Below are positions 24,861-33,610 of a DNA stretch of 64,000 nucleotides, in pieces. Below the pieces are notes generated by a model. The model did no database searches and was not told the origin of the DNA. It saw only the letters and a list, made by a program, of their open reading frames with translations. The position numbers and the translations under genes are program-made. The DNA comes from Pengzhenrongella sicca. GTDB taxonomy: Bacteria; Actinomycetota; Actinomycetes; Actinomycetales; Cellulomonadaceae. The stretch lies in contig NZ_CP071868.1 in the NCBI RefSeq assembly GCF_017569225.1, forward strand, positions 62,001-126,000, written 5' to 3'. Each line of letters opens with the position of its first letter. Position 1 is the stretch's first letter.

Positions 24861-26282
24861 ATGAGTGCCGCCGTCATCTCGAATCAGCCGTCCCTCGCCG
24901 CCGCCCCGCGGCCGCTGCACGGTCCAGTGCGTCGTACGTGGTGGAGCGGGGCCGTGGGGCTCGCCGTGTGGGCGTGCCTGCTGTTCGTGGTCGCGCTGTG
25001 GGTGTCGAACTCCGGCGTCCAGGCGCTCGGCCAGGGCCTGGGTTCGGCGCTGACCTCGACCGGGCGCCTGACGGGGCTGGTGAGCTCGGCCCTGCTGCTG
25101 GTGCAGGTGATCGCGATGGCGCGCGTCCCGTGGATCGAGCGGGCGTTGGGCCAGGATCGGCTGGCGCACTGGCACCGCCTGGTCGGGTTCACCTCGTTCA
25201 ACCTGATGCTTGCGCACATCCTGCTGATCACGCTCGGCTACGCCTCGCTCGCCCAGACCGGGGCGCTGGGGGAGCTCTGGTCCCTGGTGACCACGGCGCC
25301 TGGCATGCTGCTCGCGGCCGCCGGCACCGTGTGCCTCGTCATGATCGTCGTCACCTCGATCCGGGCCGCGCGACGCCGGTTGCGCTACGAGTCGTGGCAC
25401 CTGCTGCACCTGTACGCGTACCTCGGCGCGGGCCTGGCGCTGCCGCACCAACTCTGGACCGGCACCGACTTCCTCTTCTCGCCGTGGGCGACCGCGTTCT
25501 GGTGGGCGCTGTACGCGGCGGCGCTTGCGTCCGTGCTCGTCTACCGGGTCGCCGTGCCGCTCGCGGCGTCCCGCCGGCAGCGGCTGGTGGTCAGCCGCGT
25601 CGTGCCCGAGGGGCCCGGCGTCGTCACCGTGTACCTGACGGGCCGGCGCGTCGCGACGCTGCGCGTCAGCGCCGGGCAGTTCTTCGTCTGGCGGTTCAAG
25701 ACGGGCACGGGCTGGACCCGCGGCCACCCGCTGTCGCTCTCCGCCGCGCCGACGAGCGCCGGCCTGCGCGTGACGATCGGCACGCACGGCGACGACGGCG
25801 CGCGGCTCGCGTCGATCACCGTCGGCACCCCGGTGCTGATCGAGGGCCCCTACGGTCGGCTCACCGCCGACACGCGGGTGCGCCCACGGCTGGTGGTGTT
25901 CGCGGCGGGGCTGGGGATCGCGCCGCTGCTCGCCCTGCTGCAGGAGGCGGCCGGCGACCGCCTGCCGGCCACCCTGGTGTACCGCGCTCGCTCGGCGGAC
26001 GAGCTCGCCCTGCGCGCCGACGTCGAGCAGCTCGCCGCGACCTCGGGCCTGCGGGTCATCGAGCTGCTCGGCTCGCGCAGCCGGATCGGGGCGAGCTGGC
26101 TGCCCGCGCAGTTCGGCCACGTGCCCGGTCCAGAGGCGGTCCGCCGGTTGATCCCCGACCTGCCGGACCACGACGTCTTCGTCTGCGGGCCAGCGCCGTG
26201 GGCGCGGGCCGTCGTCGCCGACCTTCGCGCGGCTGGCGTGGCCCCGGAGGCGATCCACCTGGAGCTGTTCGCCCTCGAGTAG
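24861..26282 (+). CDS. Ferric-reductase-like transmembrane oxidoreductase with FAD/NAD(P) domains
   Basis: A 473-residue protein. Residues about 28-230 hold six membrane helices with the haem-ligand histidines in LAHWHRLVGFTSFNLMLAHILL (about 96-117) and YESWHLLHLYAYLG (about 175-188), as in the YedZ/Nox ferric-reductase fold. A ferredoxin-NADP-reductase-like part follows: GRRVATLRVSAGQFFVWRF, TRGHPLSLSAAP (FAD, about 293-304), EGPYG (about 331-335), and NAD motifs VVFAAGLGIAP (about 350-360) and DVFVCGPAPW (about 437-446). It likely moves electrons from NAD(P)H across the membrane to an outer acceptor such as ferric iron or oxygen. GGAGAG precedes the ATG. Confidence 0.88.
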   Translation: MSAAVISNQPSLAAAPRPLHGPVRRTWWSGAVGLAVWACLLFVVALWVSNSGVQALGQGLGSALTSTGRLTGLVSSALLLVQVIAMARVPWIERALGQDRLAHWHRLVGFTSFNLMLAHILLITLGYASLAQTGALGELWSLVTTAPGMLLAAAGTVCLVMIVVTSIRAARRRLRYESWHLLHLYAYLGAGLALPHQLWTGTDFLFSPWATAFWWALYAAALASVLVYRVAVPLAASRRQRLVVSRVVPEGPGVVTVYLTGRRVATLRVSAGQFFVWRFKTGTGWTRGHPLSLSAAPTSAGLRVTIGTHGDDGARLASITVGTPVLIEGPYGRLTADTRVRPRLVVFAAGLGIAPLLALLQEAAGDRLPATLVYRARSADELALRADVEQLAATSGLRVIELLGSRSRIGASWLPAQFGHVPGPEAVRRLIPDLPDHDVFVCGPAPWARAVVADLRAAGVAPEAIHLELFALE

Positions 26283-26292
26283 CTCCGCCCTC

Positions 26293-26322
26293 GGCCGCCT
26301 CCGCTTCGGCCGCCTCCGCTTC
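26293..26322. repeat. Tandem repeat, 2 x 15 bp, between two convergent stop codons
   Basis: Two identical units of GGCCGCCTCCGCTTC plus flanking decayed half-units fill the 47-bp gap between the ferric-reductase-type gene and the methyltransferase gene. Confidence 0.7.
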
Positions 26323-26329
26323 GGCCAGC

Positions 26330-26938
26330 TCAGCCGGCGGGGCTCAGGATTGCGACCAGGAAGTCCGACGTCGGCGCGAACGGGCGCAGGTCCCACGTCG
26401 AGAACGTGGCATCGACCACCAGGCCCGCGGCCGCGACGTCGGCGAAGAACACGGGGAACTCGTAGCCGCGGCCGGCCCCGAACCCGACGACGACCCGCCC
26501 GGTCGCGCCGACGTGCACGCCGAGCCGCCGCAGCACCTCCACCTCGGAGCCGGGGGCCAGGAAGGTCAGCACGTTCCCGGCGACGACGGCGATGTCGAAC
26601 GGCTCTGGCACGCCCCGGGCGGGCAGGTCCAGCTCCGCCAGGTCGAAGACGAGCCAGTGGGACCCGGGGTGGTCGGCCTGCGCCGCCTCGATGAGCACGG
26701 GATCGACGTCGACGCCGACGACCGTGTGCCCGCGCGCGGCGAGCTCGGCCCCCACGCGGCCCGGGCCGCAGCCGCCGTCGAGCACGCGCGAGCCGCGCCC
26801 GATCATCGCGTCGATCATCCGCGCCTCGCCGGCGAGGTCGGCGCCGCCGGCGGCCATCCGCCGGAACCGCTCGACGTACCAGCGCGAGTGCTCGGGGTCG
26901 GCGGCCGCCTTGGCTTCCCATCGCGTCGTCTGTCGCAT
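26330..26938 (-). CDS. Class I SAM-dependent methyltransferase
   Basis: A 202-residue Rossmann-fold methyltransferase. Motif I is VLDGGCGPGRVGAELA (about residues 52-67), followed by the acidic end of strand 2 in VVGVDVDPVLIEAA (about 74-87) and the post-motif segment FDIAVVAGNVLTFL (about 115-128). The N-terminus WEAKAAADPEHSRWYVERFRRMA is shared by small-molecule methyltransferases annotated only generically. The substrate is unknown. The ATG at 26938 is the only Met start in the frame before an upstream stop-free stretch without coding character. It converges with the ferric-reductase-type gene. Confidence 0.85.
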   Translation of the reverse strand: MRQTTRWEAKAAADPEHSRWYVERFRRMAAGGADLAGEARMIDAMIGRGSRVLDGGCGPGRVGAELAARGHTVVGVDVDPVLIEAAQADHPGSHWLVFDLAELDLPARGVPEPFDIAVVAGNVLTFLAPGSEVEVLRRLGVHVGATGRVVVGFGAGRGYEFPVFFADVAAAGLVVDATFSTWDLRPFAPTSDFLVAILSPAG

Positions 26939-26994
26939 ACCTCGAGTGTGCGCCACGAACCGGCCCGCCCCCGCATGCCCCCGCGCAGCGCGGC

Positions 26995-27336
26995 TCAGAG
27001 CCCGAGGAAGTCCCGCAGGTAGACGTCGACGTCGCGCAGGCTCGCCGCGTCGACGACGCCCGCTGCCCCGACGATCCGGGCGCGCGAGATGGTGCGCACC
27101 TGCTCCGTCATGGCCCAGCTCGGCCGGTCGAGCCCGTGCCGACCTCGCATCAGCACGTGGTTCGGCCAGCCACGGTCGACCGTCGTCAGCGGCAACACGA
27201 CGGCGAGCGAGGTGATGGTCGCGAGATAGGCGTTCGACGCGACGATCAGGACCGGCCGCCGACCTGCCTGCTCGTGCCCGCGTCCGTCGAGCTCGGCCCA
27301 TGCCACGGTTCCGCGGGTCAGGGCGGCTGCCGTCAC
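26995..27336 (-). CDS. MazF/PemK-family mRNA interferase toxin
   Basis: A 113-residue MazF-fold protein that should cleave mRNA at short sequences. Family marks are the N-terminal RGTVAWAELDG strand, the RPVLIVASNAYL segment (about 26-37), VVLPLTTVDRGWPNHVLM (about 46-63) and the conserved SWAMTEQVRTISRARI (about 73-88), with the arginine and threonine of the active site present. It starts with GTG inside a GTGA overlap with the antitoxin stop. That gives the usual antitoxin-first, translationally coupled order. It looks intact. Confidence 0.92.
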   Translation of the reverse strand: MTAAALTRGTVAWAELDGRGHEQAGRRPVLIVASNAYLATITSLAVVLPLTTVDRGWPNHVLMRGRHGLDRPSWAMTEQVRTISRARIVGAAGVVDAASLRDVDVYLRDFLGL

Positions 27337-27572
27337 GGGTGGAGGCCGTCGCTCGCCAGGTGATCCAGTGCGACCAGGTCCTCCTGGTAGGACGCGGCGA
27401 GCTCGGGTGCGGTCTGGCTCATGGCCGCGCGGATCGCCGCGAAGCGCTCCTCGCGCGTCCAGGCCTCGAGCAGCTCTTCGACGAAGCTGCCCGTGCTCAC
27501 CCCCCGCTTACGCGCGTGTGCCGTCAGGCGGTCCCGCACTGCCGAGTCGATCTTGATGGTTGTCGCCGACAT
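27333..27572 (-). CDS. Ribbon-helix-helix-type antitoxin partner of the MazF toxin
   Basis: A 79-residue protein. The N-terminus TTIKIDSAVRDRLTAHARKRGVSTGSFVEELLEAW (about 4-38) has the beta-strand plus two helices of a ribbon-helix-helix DNA-binding domain. The acidic C-terminal half (SQTAPELAASYQEDLVALDHLASDG) is suited to wrapping the toxin. TAGACT at 27585-27580 is 7 nt before the ATG, giving a leaderless mRNA. Three 13-bp repeats over the promoter are the probable binding sites for autorepression. It overlaps the toxin gene by 4 nt. Confidence 0.88.
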   Translation of the reverse strand: MSATTIKIDSAVRDRLTAHARKRGVSTGSFVEELLEAWTREERFAAIRAAMSQTAPELAASYQEDLVALDHLASDGLHP

Positions 27573-27580
27573 GCCGACAA

Positions 27581-27619
27581 GTCTACGCCGCGCGTCTACC
27601 GGCGGGGTATACCGGTGGT
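27581..27619. promoter_or_regulatory. Three 13-bp iterons over the toxin-antitoxin promoter
   Basis: GTCTACGCCGCGC, GTCTACCGGCGGG and GTATACCGGTGGT follow each other at 13-bp steps. The first carries the -10 box (TAGACT on the minus strand). Ribbon-helix-helix antitoxins normally bind such repeated short sites cooperatively with the toxin. Confidence 0.65.
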
Positions 27620-27622
27620 ATG

Positions 27623-29455
27623 TCAGGTCGGGACCCCGCCGGCCGCCACGGCGTGCGCGTCGCGCGCCGCCGCGAGCACGTCCGTGATCTGCGTGCCGAT
27701 CAGCTCGTGCCGATCCAGGAGCGCGTCGCGCAGCGCCTCGACCAGGTGCCGGTTGCGCGCGAGCAGGCCCAGCACGGCGTCCCGCGCGTCGTCGAGCACG
27801 CCCTCGAGCTGCGCGCGGCCGGCGGGGTCGCTCAGGACGGCGGCGACAAGCGTGGGGCCCGCAGCCTGGAACGACACGAGCGACCCGGTCATCCCGGCGG
27901 CCCCGACCATCTGCGCCGCGGTCCGGGTGGCCGCCGCGAGGTCGCTCGCGGGGCCGGTCGAGGTCTGCCCGACCAAGAGCTCCTCGGCCACGAGCCCGCC
28001 CATCGCGATCTGCACGAGCGCGCGCAGGTCGTACGCCGACTGCGTGTAGACCTCCTCGCAGTCGGTGTGCGCGAGCAGGCCGAGCGCGGAGCCGCGCTTG
28101 ACGATCGTGAGCACCTCGAGCGTCCGGTTGGGCGCCACGAGCCAGGCGACGACGGCGTGGCCCGCCTCGTGCGTCGCGATGAGGCGCTGCTCGGCGTCCG
28201 TGTAGCGAACGGGCTGGCCGATGCCGACCATCTCGGTGATGCGGGCCCGCTCGATGTCCTCGAACGACATCTGCCCCGCGCCGCGCCGCAGCGCGTTGAC
28301 CAGCCCCTCGTCGAGGAGGTGCTCGATCATCACGGGCGTCCACCCATTCGTCGCGGCGGCCACGCGGCCGCGCGCCTGGGGATCGTCGAGCCCGGCGTCG
28401 TGCGAGCGCCGGGCGAGGAAGTGGTCGACGAGCGCGCGGCGGCCGTGCGCGTCCGGCGCCGCGAACGTGAGCAGCCGGTCGAAGCGGCCGGGCCGCAGCA
28501 GGGCCGGGTCCAGCGAGTCCGCGCGGTTGGTCGCGGCGATGAGCAGGATCGGCGCCCGGACGGGCTTGCTCAGCGCGAGCTGGCGGTCCGCCGGCAGCAG
28601 CAGGTTGAGCTGCGCGACGAGCCGGTTGCGCACCCGGGCGAACCCGGCGAGCTCGTCGAACGACTGCATCTGCACGAGCAGCTCGTTGACGACCCCGCCG
28701 GTGCCCTCGCTGACGACGGCGTTCCGGATCACCCCGGGCGGACCGGCGTGCCGCAGTGCGCCGCCCGGCCCGCGGCTCGAGCTCCACCCGTCGGCGGCGA
28801 GGACTCCGCCGCGGCGCGTCCCGATCGCGTCGATCTCCTCGATGAACCCGATCGCGCCGCCCTCGGCGCGGGCCGCCTTGCGCAGGGCGACGAAGTACGC
28901 GCGTATCTTCTTGGCGGTCGCGCCGTAGTACATGGACTGGAAGGACGTCGCGGAGACGAACAGGAACGGGACGCCTGCCTCCGCCGCCATGGCCTTCGCC
29001 GTCATGGTCTTGCCGGTGCCGGGCGCACCCTCGAACAGCAGGCCGCGGCGCGGCGTGCCGCCCATCTGGTCGGCGAACCGGCGGTGCGTCTGGAACAGGT
29101 CGATCGACCGGCGCACGTCTTCGAGGATCGGGTCGATGCCGATGATGTCGTCGAGGGTGACGTCCATCTGCTCGGGCCGATAGGTCACGTGCGGCGAGCG
29201 ACCCGTCATGACCTGCGAGCCGACGAGCAGGGCGAGCAGGGCGGCGAAGAAGACGATGGGCGTCACGACGAGCGGGTCGATCGCGGGCAGCGCCGGGAAC
29301 TGCGCGTACCCCGCGAGCGGCATCGCGATGAGGTACACCTCGACCGCGATCACGACGCCCGCGACCCGGTACACGCGACGGCGGCGCATGCGCTCGCGGT
29401 CGAGGGCGATGTCGTGTCGGGTGTTGCGCGGCGGCAGCGGGCTGGTGTCCAGCAC
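27623..29455 (-). CDS. FtsH-like membrane AAA+ zinc metalloprotease, divergent
   Basis: A 610-residue protein. Two membrane helices (about 29-48 and 60-78) are followed by an AAA+ module with Walker A GAPGTGKT (about 143), a Walker B-like GFIEEIDAIGTRR, and sensor and arginine-finger segment LIAATNRADSLDPALLRPGRFDR. The peptidase domain has the zinc motif HEAGH (about 428) and a distal ligand in GPASDLAAATRTA. It should unfold and degrade membrane or damaged proteins. Oddities are Glu in place of the Walker B Asp and a Gly/Ser/Arg-rich insert of about 35 residues after Walker B. I prefer the GTG at 29455, preceded by GGAGGGGAGG, over more distal starts. Confidence 0.85.
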   Translation of the reverse strand: MLDTSPLPPRNTRHDIALDRERMRRRRVYRVAGVVIAVEVYLIAMPLAGYAQFPALPAIDPLVVTPIVFFAALLALLVGSQVMTGRSPHVTYRPEQMDVTLDDIIGIDPILEDVRRSIDLFQTHRRFADQMGGTPRRGLLFEGAPGTGKTMTAKAMAAEAGVPFLFVSATSFQSMYYGATAKKIRAYFVALRKAARAEGGAIGFIEEIDAIGTRRGGVLAADGWSSSRGPGGALRHAGPPGVIRNAVVSEGTGGVVNELLVQMQSFDELAGFARVRNRLVAQLNLLLPADRQLALSKPVRAPILLIAATNRADSLDPALLRPGRFDRLLTFAAPDAHGRRALVDHFLARRSHDAGLDDPQARGRVAAATNGWTPVMIEHLLDEGLVNALRRGAGQMSFEDIERARITEMVGIGQPVRYTDAEQRLIATHEAGHAVVAWLVAPNRTLEVLTIVKRGSALGLLAHTDCEEVYTQSAYDLRALVQIAMGGLVAEELLVGQTSTGPASDLAAATRTAAQMVGAAGMTGSLVSFQAAGPTLVAAVLSDPAGRAQLEGVLDDARDAVLGLLARNRHLVEALRDALLDRHELIGTQITDVLAAARDAHAVAAGGVPT

Positions 29456-29610
29456 GGGCCCTCCCCTCCGGGCGTGGTGCCGGCGCCGCGATCGGCGCAT
29501 CCCGCGAGCGCGCGATAGACGGACTGTAGCCACCGAGCGGACAAACCGGACGGACCGGGCGGGGTGAAAGCGCGACGTCACTCGCCCGCCGGCACCGCCC
29601 GGCCGGGTTC

Positions 29611-29658
29611 GTGAGTGACCGACCTCATAATGACGTGAGTGACAGACCTCACAATGGC
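29611..29658 (+). promoter_or_regulatory. Tandem 24-bp repeat with -10-like boxes before the diguanylate cyclase gene
   Basis: Two adjacent 24-bp units (29611-29634 and 29635-29658) match at 21 of 24 positions: GTGAGTGACCGACCTCATAA then TGAC, and GTGAGTGACAGACCTCACAA then TGGC. Each carries a CATAAT/CACAAT box (29626-29631, 29650-29655) and a partial TGAG-CTCA dyad. They look like a duplicated promoter or operator 25-70 nt before the start at 29683. Confidence 0.55.
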
Positions 29659-29682
29659 CCGGCCCCTGACGATGGGTCGAGC

Positions 29683-31089
29683 ATGGCTCAGGACCCGGGC
29701 GCCGCCGTCGCGACCGTCGGCGCGCCGGTACGGGCGGGTGCGGTCCCGCCGGCTGCGAGCCTGGACGAGGTCTGCGCCGCCAACCTGCTCGACGCCTCCG
29801 GTGAGGTCACGTTCTTCTTCAAGGATCTCGATGGCCGGTTCGTGCGGGTCAGCCGCGGCTGCGCCGAGCTGACCGGGCGGACGCCGGAGCAGATGATCGG
29901 GCTGACCGACGTCGACCTGACCGACGCGGCGCACGCGGCCGAGCTCCGCAGGGACGAGCAGCGCATCATCGCGACCGGCGAGCCGATGATCGATAAGCGG
30001 GAGGTCGACCGGTTGGCGAACGTCCAGGGAACCCTGGTCGAGACCAGCAAGTTCCCGCTGCGAGCCCCCGACGGCACGATCGTCGGGACGTTCGGCTACT
30101 CGCGCGACGTGACCCGGTGGGCGCTCGCCGAGCGGAAGGTTGCCGACCTGGCGCAGGCGTCGGCGGCGGCCCACGCGCGGCTGATGCTGGTCGAGGCGCA
30201 GCTGCGGGACGTCCTCAACAGCTCCTCCGACGCGATCGCCATGTATGACACCGCGCTGCGGTATCGGTACCTCAATCCCGCCGCGACGGCGCTGCACGGC
30301 GCTCCGATGGACGAGCTGATCGGCCGCACCGACCGCGAGATCGGGATGACCGAGGACGAGCTGGCCGTCTGGGAGCCTGTCCTGCGCCGGGTGCTCGCCG
30401 AGGGGGAACCCGCCGAGCTCACCTTCTCGGTGCTGGTCGCCGGCAGCGGCGCCCGCGGCTGGTTCCACGCGACGGTGTCGGCGAATCGCGACGCGGCCGG
30501 CGACGTCGTCGGCGTGCTGACCTCCGCGCGTGACATCAGCGAGATCCGCCGTGCCGAGCAGTCGCTCGTCCACCAGGCGAACCACGACCCGCTGACCGGG
30601 CTGGCGAACCGGCACCTGCTGATGGATCGGCTGCACGTCGCGCTCGCGGACCTGGAACGAACCCCGCAGCGGCTCACCCTGCTGTTCGTCGACCTCGACC
30701 ACTTCAAGGACGTCAATGACCAGTACGGACACGAGGTGGGCGACCAGGTGCTCGTCGAGGTCGCGCGGCGGCTCGTGCTCGCGTGCCGCCAGGCGGACAC
30801 GGTGGCGCGCCTCGGCGGAGACGAGTTCGTCGTGCTGTGCGACCACGGTGGCGGGAACGCTCGCGGCGACGAGGTCGCGGTGCGGATCGCGCGGGCGCTG
30901 ATCGAGCCGATCGACGCGGGCGCGGTGACGCTGCGGCTGACGGCGAGCGTCGGCGTCGCCTGGACCGAGGACCCGGCGACGGGCGCCTCCGGCCTGCTCC
31001 GCGCCGCCGACTCGGCGATGTACGCGGCCAAGGAGCGGGGCCGGGACCGCTACGCGCTCGTCGAGGCGACGAGCACCCTCCCGCACTGA
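29683..31089 (+). CDS. PAS-PAS-GGDEF diguanylate cyclase
   Basis: A 468-residue soluble protein from the ATG at 29683. An in-frame GTG at 29611 is possible but would translate the promoter-like repeats. Two PAS domains occur at about 30-150 (FFFKDLDGRFVRVSRGCAEL) and 170-295 (DVLNSSSDAIAMYDTALRYRYLNPAA), ending in the PAC-like VVGVLTSARDISEIRRAE. The GGDEF domain (about 305-465) has DPLTGLANR, DLDHFKDVND and an intact GGDEF at 378-382. RQAD lies exactly five residues upstream, the product-inhibition I-site. It should make c-di-GMP in response to a ligand sensed by the PAS domains. No EAL partner is nearby. Confidence 0.92.
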   Translation: MAQDPGAAVATVGAPVRAGAVPPAASLDEVCAANLLDASGEVTFFFKDLDGRFVRVSRGCAELTGRTPEQMIGLTDVDLTDAAHAAELRRDEQRIIATGEPMIDKREVDRLANVQGTLVETSKFPLRAPDGTIVGTFGYSRDVTRWALAERKVADLAQASAAAHARLMLVEAQLRDVLNSSSDAIAMYDTALRYRYLNPAATALHGAPMDELIGRTDREIGMTEDELAVWEPVLRRVLAEGEPAELTFSVLVAGSGARGWFHATVSANRDAAGDVVGVLTSARDISEIRRAEQSLVHQANHDPLTGLANRHLLMDRLHVALADLERTPQRLTLLFVDLDHFKDVNDQYGHEVGDQVLVEVARRLVLACRQADTVARLGGDEFVVLCDHGGGNARGDEVAVRIARALIEPIDAGAVTLRLTASVGVAWTEDPATGASGLLRAADSAMYAAKERGRDRYALVEATSTLPH

Positions 31090-31254
31090 GCCACCCGCGT
31101 GCCGGCCCGAGCGCGGCTACTCGAGGTGGCGAACGGCCACGTCCTGACCGCCGCCGGCGAGTGGGTTCCGATGCCGCGCGGCGCGGGAGCGCTGGCGCCT
31201 AGAGATGATCTCGCCGAGCCGTCCGCCCGCACCCACGCCCTCCTGATCGACCTG

Positions 31255-31875
31255 CTACTCGAACCGGGCGGGGTCGCCCGCGCCGACCCGCACGACCTCG
31301 GGCATCCCGCCGGACCAGTCGACCACCGTGGACGGCTCCGAGCCGGTGTCGCCCGCGTCGATGACGGCGTCGAGCAGGTGGTCGAGCTCCTCGTTGACCC
31401 GCCAGCCCTGTGTCATCGGGGTGTCGGCGCCGGGGAGCAGGAGGGTGCTTGACAGGAGCGGCTCGCCGAGCTCCTTCAGCAGTGCCCGCACGACGGCGTT
31501 GTCCGGGATGCGCACGCCGACCGTCTTCTTCTTCGGGTGCGCGAGCCTGCGGGGCACCTCCTTCGTCGCGGGCAGGATGAACGTGTACGGGCCGGGCGTG
31601 CTTGCCTTGATCGCCCGGAACGGGGCGTTGTCGAGGTGCACCAGGTGGCCGAGCTGCGCGAAGTCGGCGCACACGAGCGTGAAGTGATGCTTGTCGTCGA
31701 GCTGCCGGATCGCGCGGATGCGATCGGCGCCGGTGTGGCTGTCCAGGACGCACCCGAGCGCGTACCCGGAGTCCGTCGGGTAGGCGATCAGCGCGTCGTC
31801 GCGCAGCATCGCGACGACCTGCGCGATCGACCGGGGCTGCGGGTCCTGCGGGTGAACCTCGAAGTACGTGGCCAT
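31255..31875 (-). CDS. YciO-type Sua5/YrdC-family protein (threonylcarbamoyl-AMP synthase-like)
   Basis: A 206-residue YrdC-fold protein. The nucleotide and substrate pocket motifs are visible: ALIAYPTDSGYALGC (about 28-42), RIRAIRQLDDKHHFTLVC (about 52-69), FILPATKEVPRRL (about 99-111) and KTVGVRIPDN (about 117-126). The order YPTDSGYALGC, rather than PTET-TYGL, is typical of YciO, a paralogue of the tRNA t6A enzyme TsaC/Sua5. A role in t6A synthesis is therefore possible but not certain. TAGGCT at 31887-31882 lies 6 nt before the ATG. It is divergent from the GNAT gene. Confidence 0.88.
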   Translation of the reverse strand: MATYFEVHPQDPQPRSIAQVVAMLRDDALIAYPTDSGYALGCVLDSHTGADRIRAIRQLDDKHHFTLVCADFAQLGHLVHLDNAPFRAIKASTPGPYTFILPATKEVPRRLAHPKKKTVGVRIPDNAVVRALLKELGEPLLSSTLLLPGADTPMTQGWRVNEELDHLLDAVIDAGDTGSEPSTVVDWSGGMPEVVRVGAGDPARFE

Positions 31876-31943
31876 GTGCTCAGCCTAGGCGCGGTCCGGG
31901 TCCCGCACCGCGTCGCCGCCCGCCCGCGTGGCAGGCTGGCTAT

Positions 31944-32429
31944 ATGGCCGTCACCCTGCACCCCCTGGATGCCGACCGGCTCGCCGGCTGGCTCCTGCGG
32001 ATCCGGGACGAGTACGCCGCCGACCTCGTCACGGCCGGCCAGCCCCGAGCCCAGGCCCTCCAGGCGGCGGACGAGAGCAACGCCCGCTGGTTCCCCGCGG
32101 GCGCGCCGACGGCCGGTCACGTGGTGTTCGACGTGGTCGACGACGCCGGCGAGCGCGCGGGCTACCTGTGGATCGGGCCGGACGCCAGCAACGACCGGGC
32201 CGCGTGGTGGGTCTGGGACATCTCGATCGATCCGGGCCGGCGGGGGCAGGGGCTCGGGCGGGCGACCTTGCTCCGCGGGCTGGCCTACGCCCGCGACCAG
32301 GGCGCGCGGTCGATCGGACTCCGCGTCTTCGAGTTCAACGCGGCCGCCCGCGGGCTCTACGAGTCCCTCGGCTTCGAGCCGACGTCGACCGGATCGGGTT
32401 CGATCAGGATGCGCAAGGACCTGGTCTGA
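31944..32429 (+). CDS. GNAT-family N-acetyltransferase
   Basis: A 161-residue acetyltransferase. The acetyl-CoA binding motif is clear: ISIDPGRRGQGLGRATLLRGLAYA (about 94-117, with R/Q-x-x-G-x-G/A), followed by the C-terminal FEFNAAARGLYESLGFEPTS (about 131-150), the usual motif B. The substrate is unknown. CAGGCT at 31932-31937 lies 6 nt before the ATG, so it may be leaderless. It is divergent from yciO-type gene, sharing a 68-bp promoter space. Confidence 0.9.
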   Translation: MAVTLHPLDADRLAGWLLRIRDEYAADLVTAGQPRAQALQAADESNARWFPAGAPTAGHVVFDVVDDAGERAGYLWIGPDASNDRAAWWVWDISIDPGRRGQGLGRATLLRGLAYARDQGARSIGLRVFEFNAAARGLYESLGFEPTSTGSGSIRMRKDLV

Positions 32430-32481
32430 GTCGCCGCCGGACGCGGCCCCGGCGCGGTTCGGCTGCCGCTCCCAGCCGGCC

Positions 32482-32512
32482 TTGACTTCGAGCGCACTCG
32501 AAGGCGCAGGCT
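32482..32512 (+). promoter_or_regulatory. MerR-type promoter of the aldo/keto reductase gene
   Basis: A -35 TTGACT (32482-32487) and a -10 CAGGCT (32507-32512) are separated by 19 bp, the stretched spacing used by MerR activators. The spacer holds the dyad CTTCGAGCGCACTCGAAG (32486-32503). The ATG at 32520 is 7 nt after the -10, so the mRNA is leaderless. The MerR gene downstream has a related promoter. Confidence 0.7.
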
Positions 32513-32519
32513 CGCCTGC

Positions 32520-33560
<1,041 letters not shown>

Positions 33561-33574
33561 TCGAGCGCCGGGGC

Positions 33575-33605
33575 TTGACTCCGAGCGCCCTGCGGGAGCG
33601 AGGCT
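33575..33605 (+). promoter_or_regulatory. MerR-type promoter in front of the merR-family gene
   Basis: TTGACT (33575-33580), a 19-bp spacer and GAGGCT (33600-33605), then the ATG 5 nt later. Sequence and geometry are like the aldo/keto reductase promoter (CTTGACT-CGAGCGC-AGGCTC shared), but the dyad in the spacer is much weaker. Weak autoregulation is the likely reading. Confidence 0.55.
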
Positions 33606-33610
33606 CAGGG

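Noticed and set aside
27581-27619. CRISPR array or plasmid iterons
   Set aside because: Repeats are 13 bp, contiguous and without spacers; no cas or rep genes. Placement over the toxin-antitoxin promoter fits an operator.
31099-31452. Plus-strand frame in and beyond the gap 31090-31254
   Set aside because: The first 34 codons look mildly coding, but the frame then becomes antisense of the YciO-type gene and no start signal or family is seen. I regard the gap as non-coding or a decayed remnant.
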